Shown piece after piece: positions 8,037-15,783 of a stretch of DNA of 15,783 bases. Each line of letters opens with the position of its first letter. The stretch's first letter is position 1. Position numbers and translations under genes: made by a program. Source of the stretch: Nitrospirota bacterium (lineage in GTDB: Bacteria; Nitrospirota; Thermodesulfovibrionia; Thermodesulfovibrionales; Dissulfurispiraceae); NCBI GenBank assembly GCA_013349595.1, contig DUZI01000009.1, forward strand, positions 1 to 15,783. The letters are read 5' to 3'. Under the pieces are notes generated by a model, which had not been told where the DNA came from, did no database searches, and saw nothing but the letters and a program-made list of their open reading frames with translations.

Positions 8037-9554
8037 CTAAATCTCTATGTAATCTTTGAGGGTTACTCTCAAGACCTCTTCAAGGGTTGTAATGCCTTGC
8101 TCTACCTTTGATAATCCATCGTTAAACAAAGATACCATACCTTTTGATAATGCATAATCTTTAATGCTCTGGGCATCTTTTCTTGCTGTAATAAGACTTC
8201 GTATCCCTTTATCTATGATGAGTAGTTCAAAAATACCTGTCCTTCCCTTGTAACCACTATTTGCACAGGAATTACAACCCTTTCCCCTGTAAAGTGTGAT
8301 GTCCTCTTTTTTGAAATATTTTAACTCCTCCTTTTCAGGCAGGTAGGGTTCTTTACACTCTTGACAGATTGACCTTACAAGCCTCTGGGCGAGCACAGCA
8401 GTTAGAGATGATGCAATTAAGAAAGGCTCAATATTCATATCCAAAAGCCTTGTTACCGCAGAGGCTGAATCGTTAGTGTGTAGTGTGCTTAAGACAAGAT
8501 GCCCTGTAAGTGATGCCTGTATGGCTATTTCAGCAGTCTCTAAATCCCTTATCTCACCAACCATTATTACATCAGGGTCTTGTCTCAGTATTGACCTAAG
8601 TCCAGAGGCAAAGGTAAGTCCAATCTTTGGATTTACCTGTATCTGACCTACTCCATCAAGTTGATATTCAACAGGGTCTTCAACGGTGATAATATTTCTC
8701 TCTTGCTTTTCTATTTTGTTTAATCCAGCATAAAGAGTAGTAGTCTTACCACTCCCAGTAGGACCAGTAACAAGGATAATCCCATTTGGTCTCTTGAGTA
8801 ATTCTTCAAAGTGGCTCTCATCATCTTTATTTAACCCCAATTCCCATAAACCTTTTAGCCCTTGCTTTCTGTCAAGTATCCTCAATACTGCCCTCTCCCC
8901 AAATACTGTTGGGACTAAAGATACCCTAATGTCTATGTCTCTGCCACCAGATATAAGCCTTATCCTACCGTCTTGAGGCAGCCTCTTTTCTGCTATGTCA
9001 AGATTTGCCATTATCTTTACCCTGCTGATGAGTGCATCTTTGATAATCTTTGGAGGTGCCAAGACTTTCCTTAATATACCATCAATTCTAAATCTGACCT
9101 CAAGCTCACTTTCATAGGGTTCAATGTGTATATCACTTGCATTTTCCTTTAATGCCTGCTGAATCAATGCATTAAGTAGTCTTATAATAGGTGCCTCATC
9201 TGTCAACTCAATGAGGTCTTTAGGTGATTCAAACTCTGTGGCTACAGAGGTAAGTTCTTCTTCTTCAAGCCTGTCCATTACATCCTGGGCATTACCTAAT
9301 TGGCTAAAAACCTTGTTTATTAAGTCAATTATTGCGTCCCTATCTGTAAATACTGGTTCTGCAGGCAGGTTATACTTTCTTGCAATCTCTCTCAAGGCAA
9401 AGATCCCTTTTTCATCACAAACATAGGCTCTCAGTCTGTCCTGTTTTTTGTCTAAAGGGATAAAGTTATTATTTTTTAAATAAGATACAGGAATATTCTT
9501 TATTAAAGAGAGATCAATGTCCTTTATTTTTGCTGTGGTCTCTTTGACAATCAT
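8037..9554 (-). CDS. gspE: Type II secretion ATPase GspE
   Basis: This 505-residue cytoplasmic hexameric ATPase powers pseudopilus assembly. An N-terminal GspE_N-like domain (about 1-90) precedes the catalytic core. Walker A is GPTGSGKTTT (Lys270); the Asp-box region includes ITVEDPVEYQLDGVGQIQVN; Walker B is DPDVIMVGEIRD; the His box is LVLSTLHTND. A tetracysteine zinc motif follows (CQEC and CNSC, separated by about 28 residues), as in GspE/PilB-type enzymes. It starts immediately after the gspD stop (TAGATG) and ends immediately before gspF. All key residues are present, so it should be active. The PilB/MshE alternative is disfavoured by the operon context. Confidence 0.95.
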   Translation of the reverse strand: MIVKETTAKIKDIDLSLIKNIPVSYLKNNNFIPLDKKQDRLRAYVCDEKGIFALREIARKYNLPAEPVFTDRDAIIDLINKVFSQLGNAQDVMDRLEEEELTSVATEFESPKDLIELTDEAPIIRLLNALIQQALKENASDIHIEPYESELEVRFRIDGILRKVLAPPKIIKDALISRVKIMANLDIAEKRLPQDGRIRLISGGRDIDIRVSLVPTVFGERAVLRILDRKQGLKGLWELGLNKDDESHFEELLKRPNGIILVTGPTGSGKTTTLYAGLNKIEKQERNIITVEDPVEYQLDGVGQIQVNPKIGLTFASGLRSILRQDPDVIMVGEIRDLETAEIAIQASLTGHLVLSTLHTNDSASAVTRLLDMNIEPFLIASSLTAVLAQRLVRSICQECKEPYLPEKEELKYFKKEDITLYRGKGCNSCANSGYKGRTGIFELLIIDKGIRSLITARKDAQSIKDYALSKGMVSLFNDGLSKVEQGITTLEEVLRVTLKDYIEI

Positions 9555-11687
9555 CTATCGTATATTTCTCATGTAATTTGGTTCACTAAATTCAATATTT
9601 GGATTTGACCCAAGGGCTTTCTTTGCCTTGTCAATGGTCATATCCCTCTTTAGTTTTATGAGATAAACATTTATCTCTTTGTAGTAATTTAAAATCTCTC
9701 CCTCAATCTCTTTAATGATAGAAATTGCCTCATCTTCAGCCACATAAGGTTTAAACCTTACAATTAATTCATCTGTAGGATATGGCTGTCTTTGAGATGA
9801 AAAGTCTGTTATCTTTTCCTTTGTAATGGTAGTCATCTTATCAAATTCCTTTACAATGTGGGGAGTTATAAAAACAAGGAGATTGGTCTTTTCCTTATTC
9901 ACTGAGGTTTGTTTAAAGACATAGCCAAGGATTGGTATATCGCCCAGTAAGGGTATCTTACGAACGCTCTCTTCTTCCCTGTCTTGCATCAATCCTCCAA
10001 TAACTATTGTCTTTGTATCCTTTGCCACTACTGAAGTTTTGGTTGCTCTCTTTGTAGTAGTTGGACCAACACTTATTACTACCTCTTGTGGTTCAGGTAT
10101 GACTGAGGAAATCTCTTGATAAATGTCAAGTTTCACATAATCGCCTTCCGTTATTTGTGGTGTTATCTTCAAGGTAATACCTACATCCTTTCTTTCAACA
10201 GTGCTAAAGACAGATAAGGTTCTGGTAGGGTCTGATTCTCGCCTTGATATGAAAGGGACATTTTTACCAACAACAATTTCAGCCTCTTTGTTATCAGCAG
10301 TGAGTATTTGAGGAGTTGACAAGACATTAACAGCACTCTTAAATTCCTCAAGGCTAAACAATGCTGCCACACCAGGCGCTGTGATGGTAGATACAGTCCC
10401 ATCTGGGTTTGTAACTTTTATGTCCATGAAATTACCCATTCCACCAAGGGTAAAACCAGTTAGCCCTGTAATCATGGTCTTTATAGCAGAGGCATCTATA
10501 ACCCCAAAACCACCAATCGTTACAGGGTTGCTCCCACTCTTTGCAATTGCCCTCCATTTTGTCCCTATCTCTTGAAGCTTTTCTATAGATGCCTCTATGA
10601 TTGTTGCCTCTACAAAGACCTGTCTTCTCCTCTTGTCAAGTTGTTTGATAATAGAGACTATGCTCTGATAATCAGATGGTGATGCAGTGATAATCAAGGC
10701 GTTTGAAGACTTATCTGCAGCAATACTAATTGCCATCTGTGATTCAAAGGTTGAAACAGGCGTCCCTGTACTGCCTTGTCTTTGCTGGGGAACAGACTTT
10801 ATGATTGAATCGAGAACCTTGGCAAGTTCAACTGCGTCTGCATGTTCAAGAAAATATACATTCATCTTACCGAGCCTGTCTTGTGAGGGCTTGTCAATCT
10901 GTCTAATCATGTTTTTCATTATTTCTTTATAGCCCTTATCGCCAAATAAGATGACAGAATTAAGCCTTGAATCTGCCACAGCCTTTGTTTCATCAACGAC
11001 AGGTTGCCCAGCCCTATGTCTTTTTGGATAACCCTCGTTGATTATTTTGACCACTGCCTCAGCACTTGCATGGGTAAGATATACTATCTCTGGTTCATCT
11101 CTTAAAGAAGGTTGGTCAATTGCATCGGCTATGGAGAGCATTTTTTCAATGTTAAGTCCTGAATCAACAATCAAAAGCAGATTACTTGGTCCAAAGGCAG
11201 AGATATGTCCATCCCTTGAGACAAGAGGTTGTAAAAACCTTAATGCTTCTTCTGATGAAATATTTTTGAGTTGAACTAACCTTGCTATGTAGGACTCATT
11301 AACAGGTGTCTTTTCCATAAAGACTTGCATGCCCTTTTGCTTTGCCTCATTAAGAGGGACTATTTTATAGGCATTAACGCCTGATGGTATGATAGTGAAG
11401 CCTTTGAGTTCAAGCACCGATGCAAAGAGGTTATAAGCATCTTGGATAGAGAGTTTTGTTGGTGCAATTATTGTAATTTTACCCTTTACCCTTTCGTCAT
11501 AGATGAAATTCTTACCAGTAATCTCACTGATAAATTTAGTCACTACAGGCAAATCAACATCTACAAAATTGAAGGCAACCTTTGAGTCCTCCTTTGAAAT
11601 GGCATTGGTAAATGTAAGAGTTATGGACAAAATAATAAATGCAACATAAATGATTATTTTTTTATTTAAAAAATGTATATTCTTCAA
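9555..11687 (-). CDS. gspD: Type II secretion secretin GspD with C-terminal subtilase-prodomain-like extension
   Basis: This 710-residue outer-membrane secretin forms the exit channel. A signal peptide covers about residues 1-29 (basic start, IIIYVAFIILSITLTF, then TNA). The N0 domain (VAFNFVDVDLPVVTKFIS onward, about 37-105) and N1-N3 modules (to about 375) precede the secretin domain (about 455-612), whose signature LLGDIPILGYVFKQTS and final LLVFITPHIV are clear. After a linker (613-638), residues 639-710 form an extra domain resembling subtilisin-family propeptides: ELIVRFKP, NVYLIKL and SNPNIEFSEPNY. Ordinary GspD proteins end here with a pilotin-binding S-domain instead. Translation begins at TTG, supported by AGGAGA 7 nt upstream. 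The secretin call is very strong; the extension is a pattern judgement. Confidence 0.95.
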   Translation of the reverse strand: MKNIHFLNKKIIIYVAFIILSITLTFTNAISKEDSKVAFNFVDVDLPVVTKFISEITGKNFIYDERVKGKITIIAPTKLSIQDAYNLFASVLELKGFTIIPSGVNAYKIVPLNEAKQKGMQVFMEKTPVNESYIARLVQLKNISSEEALRFLQPLVSRDGHISAFGPSNLLLIVDSGLNIEKMLSIADAIDQPSLRDEPEIVYLTHASAEAVVKIINEGYPKRHRAGQPVVDETKAVADSRLNSVILFGDKGYKEIMKNMIRQIDKPSQDRLGKMNVYFLEHADAVELAKVLDSIIKSVPQQRQGSTGTPVSTFESQMAISIAADKSSNALIITASPSDYQSIVSIIKQLDKRRRQVFVEATIIEASIEKLQEIGTKWRAIAKSGSNPVTIGGFGVIDASAIKTMITGLTGFTLGGMGNFMDIKVTNPDGTVSTITAPGVAALFSLEEFKSAVNVLSTPQILTADNKEAEIVVGKNVPFISRRESDPTRTLSVFSTVERKDVGITLKITPQITEGDYVKLDIYQEISSVIPEPQEVVISVGPTTTKRATKTSVVAKDTKTIVIGGLMQDREEESVRKIPLLGDIPILGYVFKQTSVNKEKTNLLVFITPHIVKEFDKMTTITKEKITDFSSQRQPYPTDELIVRFKPYVAEDEAISIIKEIEGEILNYYKEINVYLIKLKRDMTIDKAKKALGSNPNIEFSEPNYMRNIR

Positions 11688-11694
11688 ATTTCTA

Positions 11695-11700
11695 TCTCCT
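11695..11700 (-). promoter_or_regulatory. Strong Shine-Dalgarno supporting the TTG start of gspD
   Basis: On the minus strand AGGAGA lies 7 nt before the TTG at 11687. It is the best ribosome binding site in the gsp cluster and decides the non-ATG start, which also gives a normal signal peptide. Confidence 0.75.
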
Positions 11701-11703
11701 TTT

Positions 11704-12567
11704 TCATCTTATTAAGTAACTTAATGTAAGGTTACTATTCCCTCTAATAATATCAAGGTTTACCCTTTCAAGTCCCTTCAGGGCTGTAAAAGCCTGTAAA
11801 CCACTTTCAGGATTGTTAATATTATAATCGTTTATCCTCAACAACACATCTCCATCTCTTAATCCAAGATTATGATAGATACCACCATGTTTTATTTCCC
11901 TTATGACAAAACCCTTTTGAACGCCATCAACAAAGTTGGGCAATAGTCTTGCATCGGTCAAAATTTGATTTGGATTATCTATGGCTTGTTGAATCTTTTT
12001 TTGATCAACTACAAAACTCCTGTCACCAGTCTGACGAGCTATCTCTGTACCCTTAAAAGAGTGGGTTGTCTGTTGTTTTATCTCCTCAATATTGACAATC
12101 TCTGCCAAAGGGATTTCCCTGTTTTGGCCATCCTTATTTAGGATAACCTTTGATGGATATACCTTTGAGAGTTTCCCTAAATTACCTATTGATGTGCCTA
12201 CCTTATAAATCTCCTGATTGCTCTCTTTTGAGGCAAAAATCGCAAAACTATACCTATCGCTGCCTGCAATTGTGCCAATTAGTTTATAGTCAACGTCTGC
12301 CTGTTTTTCAGTGGATGAATCAAATGATTTTATTGGCTTTAATTCTTCTGATTTGATGCCAAAAGGATTATTCTTTACTACTACTTCATAATTCATCAAG
12401 TCATATTGAGCAGATGTTACATTTGAGGTCTGCACAGGTTTTTTCTGAGGTTTTTTAGCAAAGTAAACTATGACATCATTTGTCCATAACATAATCACAA
12501 CTATCACTAAAAAAACGATTGTTAAATTAAGTAATGTAGATATTTTTTTTAAATTTTTCTTTAACAT
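11704..12567 (-). CDS. gspC: Type II secretion inner-membrane protein GspC with PDZ domain
   Basis: This 287-residue protein links the inner-membrane platform to the secretin. A short cytoplasmic start is followed by one transmembrane helix (about 12-30). A Pro/Lys-rich linker leads into the homology region (about 61-165; YEVVVKNNPFG and YKLIGTIAGSDRYSFAIF), which in known systems contacts the N0 domain of GspD. The C-terminal PDZ domain (about 218-285) contains LGLRDGDVLLRINDYNI. It is the first gene of the gspC-D-E-F operon, with 16 bp to gspD. No clear Shine-Dalgarno precedes the ATG, and the leader almost immediately becomes repeat copy C, so the operon promoter lies in or beyond that repeat. 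Confidence 0.92.
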   Translation of the reverse strand: MLKKNLKKISTLLNLTIVFLVIVVIMLWTNDVIVYFAKKPQKKPVQTSNVTSAQYDLMNYEVVVKNNPFGIKSEELKPIKSFDSSTEKQADVDYKLIGTIAGSDRYSFAIFASKESNQEIYKVGTSIGNLGKLSKVYPSKVILNKDGQNREIPLAEIVNIEEIKQQTTHSFKGTEIARQTGDRSFVVDQKKIQQAIDNPNQILTDARLLPNFVDGVQKGFVIREIKHGGIYHNLGLRDGDVLLRINDYNINNPESGLQAFTALKGLERVNLDIIRGNSNLTLSYLIR

Positions 12568-12582
12568 TTATATTGACCCAAA

Positions 12583-12765
12583 AGGAAGGCTGTTTCGGAA
12601 TTTTTATAATCGACGATTTCATTTTAATTTTGCTCTATTCTTTATAATGCAATGCCTCTTGCTAAAGTTTCTCAAGATTTCTTTTATAAGGTGTCGTATA
12701 AAATTTTTCACCAACCCTTCCTGCTTGATTTTATTAAGTTTTAAGTTCTATCGCTGATTTTGGGA
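12583..12765 (+). repeat. Intergenic inverted-arm repeat, copy C (subfamily 2, left outer flank missing)
   Basis: The arms run from AAGGCTG at 12586 (one G fewer than other copies) to CAACCCTT ending at 12719. Both arms diverge from subfamily 1 (GGAATTTTTATA on the left, TATAAAATTTTTC on the right) yet still pair. The right extension (TTGATTTTATTAAG to about 12765, ending TTTTGGGAT) is kept. The TAGCGCTT left flank is absent, and the copy begins 15 bp upstream of the gspC start codon, so it must lie in the gspC leader or promoter region. Confidence 0.82.
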
Positions 12766-12898
12766 TATTGAGTTAAATAAACCCTCCCATTCAGTTATTG
12801 CACAGAGGAGGTGCTATAAATTCGTTTTTTAGTCTTTAACTTCTTAACGCTTAATCTTGTTCTTCTGTTAAGCCTCTATTTTATACAAAGTTAGCCTT
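12766..12898. other. Intergenic region between gspC repeat and comEC end, with a small hairpin
   Basis: This 133-bp gap downstream of comEC contains a short palindrome GCAC-AGAGGAG-GTGC at 12800-12814, whose loop is Shine-Dalgarno-like on the plus strand and CUCCUCU in a leftward transcript. No start codon follows at a useful distance. I see no convincing terminator for comEC and no clear promoter for gspC. Confidence 0.4.
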
Positions 12899-15262
12899 TC
12901 AATGCCATACATTAAAGAGATTCTTAAGATTAGATAATTCTTCAGCAAATAAGACTGTCTTTTTAAATCGAAAATCCCTTGCAGTCATGACCGATAGTTC
13001 TCCTTTTTTATTCTCTTTAATCCTGATTGCCCCCATAAGATCAGTTCTATAAAGCATTACAGAATCAAGGGCAGATAAGGTTTCTTTGTGGGGAAGATTA
13101 TATGGATTATTTCTACCTACAGAGATTATTACTATTTTAGGTGATACAAGTTCAAGAAATTGCGTAGAAACTGATGTTTTGCTGCCATGATGAGGAAACT
13201 TTAAAACTGTGCTTTTTAGCCTATCTCTAAGATGTGTAATGTCATCTATTGCCTCAATCTCAATATCGCCTGTGAATAGATATGAGTTTTTAATAGTCTC
13301 AATCTTGATAACAAGGCTGAGGTTATTTTCGATATTTTTATCTGGCTTGTAGTCCCTGTAAGGATGAACCACTAAAATATTGTAGCCAATGCCTGCTGTC
13401 TTATCACCCCTTTGAAGTGAACGATGATAAATGCCAGATATAAGTCCTTCAGCGTAACTGACAAAGCCATTATCCCAAATCTCCTTTATTTTAAAATCAC
13501 TTACTAACCTGCTAATCCCGCCTACATGGTCTCTTTGGGGGTGCGATATAACAAGGGCATCTATTTGTCTTATCCCTCTATATCTTAAAAATCTTGATGT
13601 TATCAAGCTATTTTTGCCTGTATCAATGACAATTATCTTTCTATCAGGCAATTCAACAACTATAGAATCACCTTGACCCACATCAACGAAGGTGACTATC
13701 AGTTCACCATCTATTTTGTGAAATAACTTGAAAGATATTATTAAAATAATTGGAAATGTGACTAATAGCAAAATGATTAGGGAATCTTTTTTAGTGAGCA
13801 TATTAAATTTACTTGCCGTAATGACCGATGCAATTAAGATAGAGATAATACTAAGAAATAAAAATATCCTCGGAAAAGAGGCTACAGCCATATCTGAATA
13901 AGTAAATCCTGATAGATACTTAACGGTCATTAGCATTATTTCTGTAGCACCTGAAAGGAGGGTTGTAAATATAACCCCATCAGTAAGTAGATTAAATAGG
14001 GCTGATAAAATTGCTAATGGCAATATGACAAAGCCTATAAAGGGTGTTACAAACAGATTCGATAGAGGTGATATGATAGAAAAGTAATTAAAATAATAGG
14101 CAGTCAATACCCCAGTGCCAATTGTTGCAGATATGGTTACTACTAATAAGTCTCTGACTGGTTTTAGGATTTTTTCTTTTAGTGAAATTTCTTTTTTTGT
14201 CTCATTCATAAGACATTCACACAGGGTCATACCTAAATAGATGCTTAATACCGATAGAAAAGAGAGTTGAAAGGATAAATCGGTAAATGAATCAGGAAAG
14301 ATTAAGATTATGATAAATCCTGCAAGTGTTATTGATTGAGCCATGTATCTTCGCCTATCGATCAAGAGTGAAAGCAAAAATAAGGTTATCATTATAAATG
14401 CCCTTATAGCAGGATAATTCATTGATGAGAGGGTTAAGTAGAATATTACAACTGGTGCTGTTAGGATTGCAGATACCTGTGATGGCCTAATATGTAAGGT
14501 CATTTTGACTAAAAATCTCTCTGGTAGCAGAGAGATTATAAGACTTATTAATTTAAAGACTATAAACATTAGGAGGCCAAAGTGTGCCCCTGAAATGCTA
14601 AGAATATGAGAAAGACCTGTCTTTGAAAAGGCATTTTTTAAGTCTTTTCCAAGATCATCTCTGTCACCTGTGACTATAGATTTTAAAAATGCAGATACCT
14701 CTTTTGAAAAATTGCTATTGAAATAATCATTGACCTTGCTTCTCATTTTATCGACAAAAGATGGCGAGTAGTCACCAATTATATAAATCTCATTTAGGTT
14801 TATCACTAAATTATCTTGATAGGAATTTGGATTTAAATAAAAGGAGTCATTTGAGACAATACCAACTGCCTTGTAAAGGACAAAAGCCTGCAAATTTACC
14901 TTTGAAAAGACATTGACCTTGTTTATATTAATTTTTCTTTTGCTTTCGTATTCATAAAGCTCGTGAATCTTAACATTACGATATAAGATTTTATCTTGAT
15001 TGTAAGAGTCAGTGTGAAAGGTCAGAACTATCTTTTTATTCAAAAGGGCTTCGATGTCTATATCTTCATGAGGTAATGAGTATAAAAAACCAAGGAGTGC
15101 AAATAAAAAAGCAATTACTATTGAACCTTTTAAAAACCTCTTATATAGAACTGATGAAATTAGGGCAAGTAAGAGTATTGTAATAGGGAGATAAGGTAAT
15201 ATCCTTGATAAGCAAGCCCCAAAGATGAAAGAAACTGCACAATGAGTAAGGTTAATTTTCAA
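12899..15262 (-). CDS. comEC: DNA internalisation channel ComEC/Rec2
   Basis: This 787-residue polytopic membrane protein carries single-stranded DNA across the inner membrane during natural transformation. It has the three expected parts: an N-terminal membrane anchor with a soluble OB-like region (about 1-190), the competence domain with its signature LSHILSISGAHFGLL (about 215-230) and many hydrophobic helices to about 515, and a C-terminal metallo-beta-lactamase-like domain beginning VTFVDVGQGDSIVVELP. That domain has DTGKN, HPQRDHVGG (His574) and FPHHGSKTS (about 693), so likely metal ligands are retained. It starts at TTG 15262; a stop codon lies two codons upstream in frame and no ATG is near, so this is the first possible common start. 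It is probably transcribed apart from gspC because 331 bp including repeat C intervene. Confidence 0.95.
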   Translation of the reverse strand: MKINLTHCAVSFIFGACLSRILPYLPITILLLALISSVLYKRFLKGSIVIAFLFALLGFLYSLPHEDIDIEALLNKKIVLTFHTDSYNQDKILYRNVKIHELYEYESKRKININKVNVFSKVNLQAFVLYKAVGIVSNDSFYLNPNSYQDNLVINLNEIYIIGDYSPSFVDKMRSKVNDYFNSNFSKEVSAFLKSIVTGDRDDLGKDLKNAFSKTGLSHILSISGAHFGLLMFIVFKLISLIISLLPERFLVKMTLHIRPSQVSAILTAPVVIFYLTLSSMNYPAIRAFIMITLFLLSLLIDRRRYMAQSITLAGFIIILIFPDSFTDLSFQLSFLSVLSIYLGMTLCECLMNETKKEISLKEKILKPVRDLLVVTISATIGTGVLTAYYFNYFSIISPLSNLFVTPFIGFVILPLAILSALFNLLTDGVIFTTLLSGATEIMLMTVKYLSGFTYSDMAVASFPRIFLFLSIISILIASVITASKFNMLTKKDSLIILLLVTFPIILIISFKLFHKIDGELIVTFVDVGQGDSIVVELPDRKIIVIDTGKNSLITSRFLRYRGIRQIDALVISHPQRDHVGGISRLVSDFKIKEIWDNGFVSYAEGLISGIYHRSLQRGDKTAGIGYNILVVHPYRDYKPDKNIENNLSLVIKIETIKNSYLFTGDIEIEAIDDITHLRDRLKSTVLKFPHHGSKTSVSTQFLELVSPKIVIISVGRNNPYNLPHKETLSALDSVMLYRTDLMGAIRIKENKKGELSVMTARDFRFKKTVLFAEELSNLKNLFNVWH

Positions 15263-15356
15263 ACTTTAACATCCAAATATTTTTATCCATTCTCTATCAC
15301 ATCTTACTGTCGCAATCTCTATCTGAAATGTCAAAGATTATTAAATCTCCTAAAAG
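15263..15356 (-). promoter_or_regulatory. Upstream region of comEC with a possible -35 box
   Basis: On the minus strand a perfect TTGACA (15329-15334) lies upstream of comEC, but the best -10 at 17 bp (GACAGT) matches only 3 of 6, so this is a weak promoter candidate. A GGAT about 9 nt before the TTG start may serve as a weak ribosome binding site. Nothing else is recognisable in these 94 bp. Confidence 0.25.
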
Positions 15357-15472
15357 TAGCGCTTAGGAAGGGCTGTTTCGGAATTTTTATAATCGACGAT
15401 TTCATTTTAATTTTGCTTTATTCTCTATAATGTAATGCCTTTTGCCAAAGTTTCTCAAGATTTCTTTTATAA
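15357..15472 (+). repeat. Intergenic inverted-arm repeat, copy D (subfamily 2, truncated)
   Basis: It begins TAGCGCTTAGG with the arm AAGGGCTG at 15368-15375 and follows the subfamily 2 centre seen in copy C (GATTTCATTTTAATTTTGC, then TTTCTCAAGATTTC). It stops at TTTTATAA (about 15472), just where the right arm should begin. The right arm and extension are missing and copy E follows at once. Confidence 0.8.
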
Positions 15473-15480
15473 CTTTAAAA

Positions 15481-15678
15481 TAGCGCTTAGGAAGGGCTGT
15501 TTCAGGATTTTTATAATCGACAAGTTTTATTTATAATTTTGATTTATTCTTTTAAAACAATGCCTTATGACAAAGCCCCCCTTAGGAACTTTTTTTATAA
15601 GGTGTCGTATAAAAATCCTTCACCAGCCCTTCCTGCTTGATTTTGATAAGTTTTCAGTTATATCGCTGATTTTGGGAA
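15481..15678 (+). repeat. Intergenic inverted-arm repeat, copy E (subfamily 1, complete)
   Basis: The arms run from AAGGGCTG at 15492 to CAGCCCTT ending at 15631, 140 bp as in copy A and nearly identical to it, with the right extension to TTTTGGGAA at 15678. It is preceded by CTTTAAAA, the same left context found before copies A and F (CCTTAAAA). Confidence 0.87.
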
Positions 15679-15690
15679 GAAACCTTAAAA

Positions 15691-15783
15691 TAGCGCTTAC
15701 TAAGGGCTGTTTCAGGATTTTTATAATCGACAAGTTTTATTTATAATTTTGATTTATACATTTAAAACAATGCCTTATGACAA
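15691..15783 (+). repeat. Intergenic inverted-arm repeat, copy F (subfamily 1, cut by window end)
   Basis: It starts TAGCGCTTACTAAGGGCTG, 210 bp after the matching point of copy E, and is essentially identical to copy A up to the window end, which falls in its centre. The array therefore continues beyond the window. Confidence 0.85.

Noticed and set aside
10181..11274. Several open frames of 60-80 codons within gspD on both strands
   Set aside because: They lie wholly inside a strongly supported gene, lack plausible products and are out-of-frame shadows.
12470..12757. Rightward open frame of 95 codons spanning the gspC start and repeat C
   Set aside because: Its translation is low-complexity (Phe/Ile-rich), it overlaps the gspC N-terminus antisense and the rest is repeat sequence.
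15242..15430. Rightward open frame of 62 codons upstream of comEC
   Set aside because: It overlaps the comEC start antisense and runs into repeat copy D; there is no recognisable product.
15357..15783. CRISPR array
   Set aside because: The repeating unit is about 207-210 bp, not 23-50 bp repeats with unique spacers; the whole unit is repeated and no cas genes are nearby.
15481..15783. DNA uptake signal sequences linked to comEC
   Set aside because: Uptake signals are short (about 10 bp) and genome-wide; these are long structured units also found at gsp and hemL, so proximity to comEC is not evidence.

Overview
The window looks like a chromosomal segment of an AT-rich Gram-negative bacterium. 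Secretin GspD, inner-membrane GspC and a SurA-like periplasmic protein imply an outer membrane, and hemL implies haem synthesis by the C5 pathway. Protein style and gene mix would fit a Nitrospirota/Thermodesulfovibrionia or Desulfobacterota-like anaerobe, but that placement is inference from style and is weak.

Left part (1-4518, rightward): three overlapping genes. A Lon-family AAA protease is cut at its 5' end by the window edge. It is followed by a small MazG/dCTPase-like nucleotide pyrophosphohydrolase and a UvrD/PcrA-type SF1A helicase. Starts and stops overlap (44 bp, then 1 bp), so they are probably one translationally coupled housekeeping or stress operon dealing with damaged protein, damaged nucleotides and DNA repair.

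Middle and right (4601-15262, leftward): in order of transcription, comEC (DNA uptake channel), then gspC-gspD-gspE-gspF (type II secretion, packed almost without spacers), then hemL and a short SurA-N-like periplasmic protein. The gsp cluster stops after gspF; no pseudopilin genes follow.

Intergenic gaps in the leftward half hold at least six copies of a roughly 205-bp repeat with long terminal inverted arms, all in the same orientation: two in tandem between hemL and gspF, one directly in front of gspC, and three in a row upstream of comEC running off the right edge. They look like non-autonomous (MITE-like) or structured-RNA elements in two sequence subfamilies.

The most unusual coding feature is the last ~72 residues of GspD. 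After a normal secretin domain the protein continues in frame into a segment that reads like the propeptide (I9/fervidolysin-type prodomain) of a subtilisin-family protease, with no protease attached.
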